From assembly GCA_036172665.1 (NCBI GenBank), contig CM069870.1:21922001-21986000 (forward strand): 64,000 bases of DNA. The letters run 5' to 3'. Below, piece by piece: positions 60,801 to 64,000 of the stretch. Position 1 is the first letter of the stretch. Every line of letters begins with the position of its first letter. Under the pieces are notes generated by a model. The model searched no databases. It saw nothing but the letters and a program-made list of their open reading frames with translations, and was not told the DNA's origin. This DNA is from Prosopocoilus inquinatus (lineage: Eukaryota; Arthropoda; Insecta; Coleoptera; Lucanidae). The position numbers and the translations under genes were made by a program.

Positions 60801-63282
60801 CACTAAAACGAAAGGAATGCAAAAAATACATGTGAGAGATGGTGCCATCTATTGTACAGCGGAGGAATTATTTCATTACAGTAACCATGGAGGAGGTTAA
60901 GTAACTGGAGGAGTAACGGGCCAGCAGAAAATAAGTCGATTTTCGGACTCTTTCATACGCTAAAATTAAAGAGCATCAGAGAACGTAACAGGTTGCTTCG
61001 AAAAGTACACGATACTCTACACTCCGTTCGTTTTGCCATACTAAAGGCCTGCGGCCGGACCGATTTTCAATAAACGAATCGGTACAGCGTCCTCCTTATA
61101 CTTAACCTTGATGACAATCACATTTTTCGTATTTACTACTTGTACAATCTTACTGTCTTTGTTTAAGAAAATGTTTCAGTTTACTTGGATTGTAGTGACG
61201 TTTTCTAATCGAAAATTAATTTTCTTAAAGTATTTCATAGCTTCAGAATTCACGTAGAGAGCTTTTATTTTCTCACTCATTTTCTTCTTAGTTACCGATT
61301 TGTCTTAAAAATTTCGAATTTTGTATCTTCAATGACTACAATAGAGGCAGCAGAGAGTTAGCAGCGCTATCTATTGAGCAGTTTGGAAACAATTTGCGCA
61401 CGAAATGATATTTATTTCATTTATTTTAATATTATTTAGTGCAGAATTTTAGCTTCTGGGTCTCAAAATTACAGTCATAGTTGGATTATTAAATTTTGAA
61501 ATAAATAATTATTGCTGTAAAGAATACAGATCAGAATTGAGATAAATTAGCTGCGCGATCTGTTAAAGCGCGGACATAATCAAAATGATTAGTTTTCTTT
61601 CAATTGCTTTCAAATTTCGAATTTTTTGAACGTGAGTTCAATTAAAAGGACGCTTATAGAACAATAACGAAATTAATTCTCCGTAGTTATTTCTTGTTTT
61701 TCCTTCTTTAATCACCAAGTAATTTTGAGTTTTCCAGCGGTTGCGGTTTCCCTCGGGTCAGAAACATTGATTGCAGTATACAGGGTGTAACTTTAATGAG
61801 GGGCCAAATTTTAAGGGCCAGTTCCTCACACCGAAATATAAAAAAATGTTTATATAAACATAGGTCCGCAAACGCATAGTTTCTGAGATATAACAAAATC
61901 ATCGTAGGCAGCCACGATTTCATATTTGAAATCTCATGACTTTCCCGAACAACTTTCCCAAATAACATTTCCGCGTATCTTGAAAAATAAAGGTACTTTA
62001 CTCTTACGTCGATTCAAACATTTCGATCTTCTCGGTGTATGACGAAAGATATTCAGATTTTGGCAAGTGTATTTTAGGTTTGGGAAGATGCGGGAACTTT
62101 CATAAAGAATAAATTTTTCTGTGAAATCGATAACAAAAAAGTTTCCCAACATTTTTCCGGACCCTGTATCTCAGAAACTATGTGCTCACCGGCGTATGTT
62201 TGCATGTACTTTTTTTCATAATTTGACGTGAGAAACTAGCCCTTAACGTTTGTCCTCTCATAAAAGTTACACCCTGTACATACTTGGTGAATATTTCGGT
62301 CTCAATTTTCCCTCGAAAAATGAGTGCAGTAGCTATCGTCGCGTAGCAAAAATGAAGAGGATTTTTAAAAATCGCTGTCGACTTACTTTTACGTCATTTT
62401 GAGATTTCTTAGCATCTATGAGAAGAGCCTGCAACAAACAAAATTCCTTAATTATTTTAAGTCGCACATTTTTGCATCAATATGTAACATAAAGAAAATT
62501 TTAGTGAACGGAAGTGTAGCTACGAACATAATAATAATTGATTATGTTTATTCGGCGTGTCCAATTAAAAAAGGCGAGGCCGAATATCTCCTGAATGCAA
62601 AAACAGCTACAGCATGAATTTTTAACGATTTCTCAGAGCGCACATTTATGTATGTGTTAGTGGAAATAATAATACAGGGTGCTCCACAAACTTGTTGCAG
62701 TAGGTATCGCTTTTTTTGTATATATATTTCTGACACTGGTTTAAATAAGCGCAAGCTCATTAAGTATAACAACAGTTTGTATATGTACCACATTATGCCA
62801 CAAAATAATTAAATATCTAAAAATATTTTAAATACCTTTCGGAGTATATCAGAGTATTCGTTTAAATAATAAAATTTTATTTACTTTCTGCATGGGTTTA
62901 TGACGTAATCATGCAGCAAATCTGAATGAATTAACAATGACATAATTGGCCAATTATTGTATCAGTTTCGGAATCTCTCTGCTTTAAAAGGTCAACAAAT
63001 TTGCTGCACGACTGCAACAATTCTTTGTTGAGTTTATTCCGATCTCATTTGTTATTGTAACGTATGTGTATTACATTACTTCAAAGATGTATATACATAA
63101 TAAATACAACAAAATATCAAATTCCGATCCTTCCGATAATGAATATTACTAAATTGTTGGAAAGTAAAAAAAAATGTGAGTTATACCTGTAAATGTCTCC
63201 GCCTTTCTTCATCACTATCCATATCTAATAATTCATCTATGTCGACTTCTACTTCTTCGTTAGTTACATCTTCCACCTGCTT
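57860..63282 (-). CDS. PPP1R14-type protein phosphatase 1 inhibitor, C-terminal exons only
   Basis: PPP1R14 proteins (CPI-17, PHI-1, KEPI) are small cytosolic inhibitors of the PP1 catalytic subunit whose potency depends on phosphorylation of an N-terminal Thr. Three exons are visible on the - strand: 63187-63282, 62387-62428 and 57860-57901, with GT-AG borders and all junctions in phase 0. They encode 59 residues and a stop. The first has VDIDELLDMDSDEERRR, matching the INIDELLELESEEER-type motif of the family; the second is ALLIDAKKSQNDVK; the last is KFINDLLDKAKTL, matching the FIQELLAKLQGL-type terminal helix. The two 42-nt exons encode 14 residues each. The exon(s) for the N-terminus, the phosphorylation site and the first helix must lie beyond 64000, since nothing suitable is seen in 63283-64000. 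The family call is confident; which vertebrate paralogue it resembles most cannot be said. Confidence 0.88.
57902..62386 (-). other. large final intron of the PPP1R14-like gene
   Basis: The 4485-nt intron contains a right-end fragment of the CTTTCGACT MITE family (59694-59742), T-rich DNA at 59745-60350, a two-copy tandem AAATAGGATGTTAAAATT at about 59284-59322, and the TA-flanked element at 61781-62276. A motif GGTGCCATCTATTGTAC near 60842 resembles scattered GGCGCCATCTA motifs elsewhere (37271, 55460). No exon seen. Confidence 0.7.
61781..62276. mobile_element. TA-flanked foldback element, 496 bp
   Basis: Inverted ends begin CAGGGTGTAACTTTAATGAG on the left and, reversed, CAGGGTGTAACTTTTATGAG on the right; TA lies outside both. 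Similarity extends about 110 bp inward to CATAGTTTCTGAGATA. The ends resemble those of 7249-9962, so the two are probably related. No ORF of note; 61708-61968 and 61934-62152 are translations of the element. Confidence 0.85.
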
Positions 63283-63296
63283 CTGAAATAAAACCA

Positions 63297-63557
63297 TTGA
63301 GTAAGTTAATTAGGTGCTCTTTCTCTCTCTGTACGGAAAAAGTTTGGCAAAAAATAAACAAGAAGAAACGAGCTGTGCTAAATGTAATGCCCAATCCTGT
63401 ACATACAAGAAGAGGAGTTTGTAGGCAGACGTCTGAGTGCATGAGGTACTTGACCGACGCGATGAAAACGCGAGTAGAGAGGATGAGTGGGAGCGATATA
63501 GTATATAGGTTCATGAAACCGTCTGGGGAATTGAAAGTTGTAGAAAACGATGCATAA
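63297..63557 (+). other. unexplained 87-codon open frame, doubtful gene
   Basis: The frame opens at a TTG and has its first ATG at about 63390. It encodes a basic product with the stretch SECMRYLTDAMKTRVERMSG. The DNA is less AT-rich than its surroundings and open on both strands. I do not recognise the protein. It lies in the region upstream of the first visible PPP1R14-like exon on the opposite strand and may be intronic sequence or a repeat fragment. Confidence 0.2.
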
Positions 63558-64000
63558 AAGACAGAAAGCTCGGGCACATGGGACAACTGTAAGCCAATTC
63601 GATTTCTATGACTGCAATTTTGGGTAATTGTTCGGGAACATTTTCAATTCGGTCATCGATTTTGCGTGATTACTGCAAAATTCATGTGAAGGACACATCT
63701 GGCCTGTCTTAATTACACTTCTTCATTTTCGTTTCGAGTTTTGTTAACGCTTTTGATATTTTTTTGCATTTTTTTTTACATTTTGCTTATTTTACTAAAT
63801 CTTTGACACATCTTTCTATAGGAATATTTTTTTTTATTAAACTTTTAAGGAATCCGACTTTTCTTTTTTAAATTTCTTTGTAATGTAACTTTGGGTAATT
63901 GCCACTGAAATGATAAAAAAAGTGGTTCGGATTATTATTGCAACGAAGCGGCGAGATATTATAAATACAACGTCTAGGCGGCTCTACGTATTTGCCGGCT

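Noticed and set aside
63260..63586. 108-codon - strand frame as the first exon of the PPP1R14-like gene
   Set aside because: It reads in a different frame from the conserved exon, and a good acceptor site (TTTCAG) lies directly before the conserved exon at 63283-63288.

Overview
This is nuclear DNA from an insect. It is AT-rich, most introns are about 45-75 nt with a few multi-kilobase ones, and the proteins match insect orthologues, including a Drosophila-type flightless-I and Tango1. A beetle is plausible but the order cannot be proved from the window. All alignments were made by eye and from memory of the families.

Genes. Four protein-coding genes can be supported. (1) EMRE/SMDT1, the small essential regulator of the mitochondrial calcium uniporter: + strand, one uninterrupted ORF at 26908-27177. 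(2) flightless-I: - strand, 15 coding exons over 30314-39724, 1234 codons plus stop, complete. (3) Tango1, the ER exit-site cargo receptor: + strand, 7 coding exons over 43322-51592, 1309 codons plus stop, complete. (4) The C-terminal part of a PPP1R14-type inhibitor of protein phosphatase 1: - strand, exons at 63187-63282, 62387-62428 and 57860-57901; its 5' part lies beyond the right edge. A mariner transposase broken by one visible stop codon lies at the left edge (27-1058). The four genes share no obvious pathway. Divergent flightless-I and Tango1 are separated by about 3.6 kb of repeats.

Layout. 1-1.1 kb is mariner. 1.1-26.9 kb has no gene and is a mosaic of non-autonomous DNA transposons: TA-flanked foldback elements, hAT-like elements with 8-bp target duplications, Harbinger-like elements with TTA duplications, and T-rich or A-rich repeat tracts. 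26.9-30.0 kb is EMRE followed by a hAT-like element filled with a minisatellite. 30.3-39.7 kb is flightless-I, whose 4.35-kb intron 8 is full of repeats. 39.7-43.3 kb is repeat-rich and ends in a TTA-flanked element just upstream of Tango1. 43.3-52.5 kb is Tango1. 52.5-57.6 kb is repeats again. 57.6 kb to the end is the PPP1R14-like gene.

Most of what is unusual is mobile-element architecture: elements nested in elements, an alternating-module foldback, a nearly perfect palindrome of about 190 bp, a hairpin element family with a paralogous empty site, and inverted repeats bracketing the 5' half of flightless-I. I found no new enzymatic or defence system.
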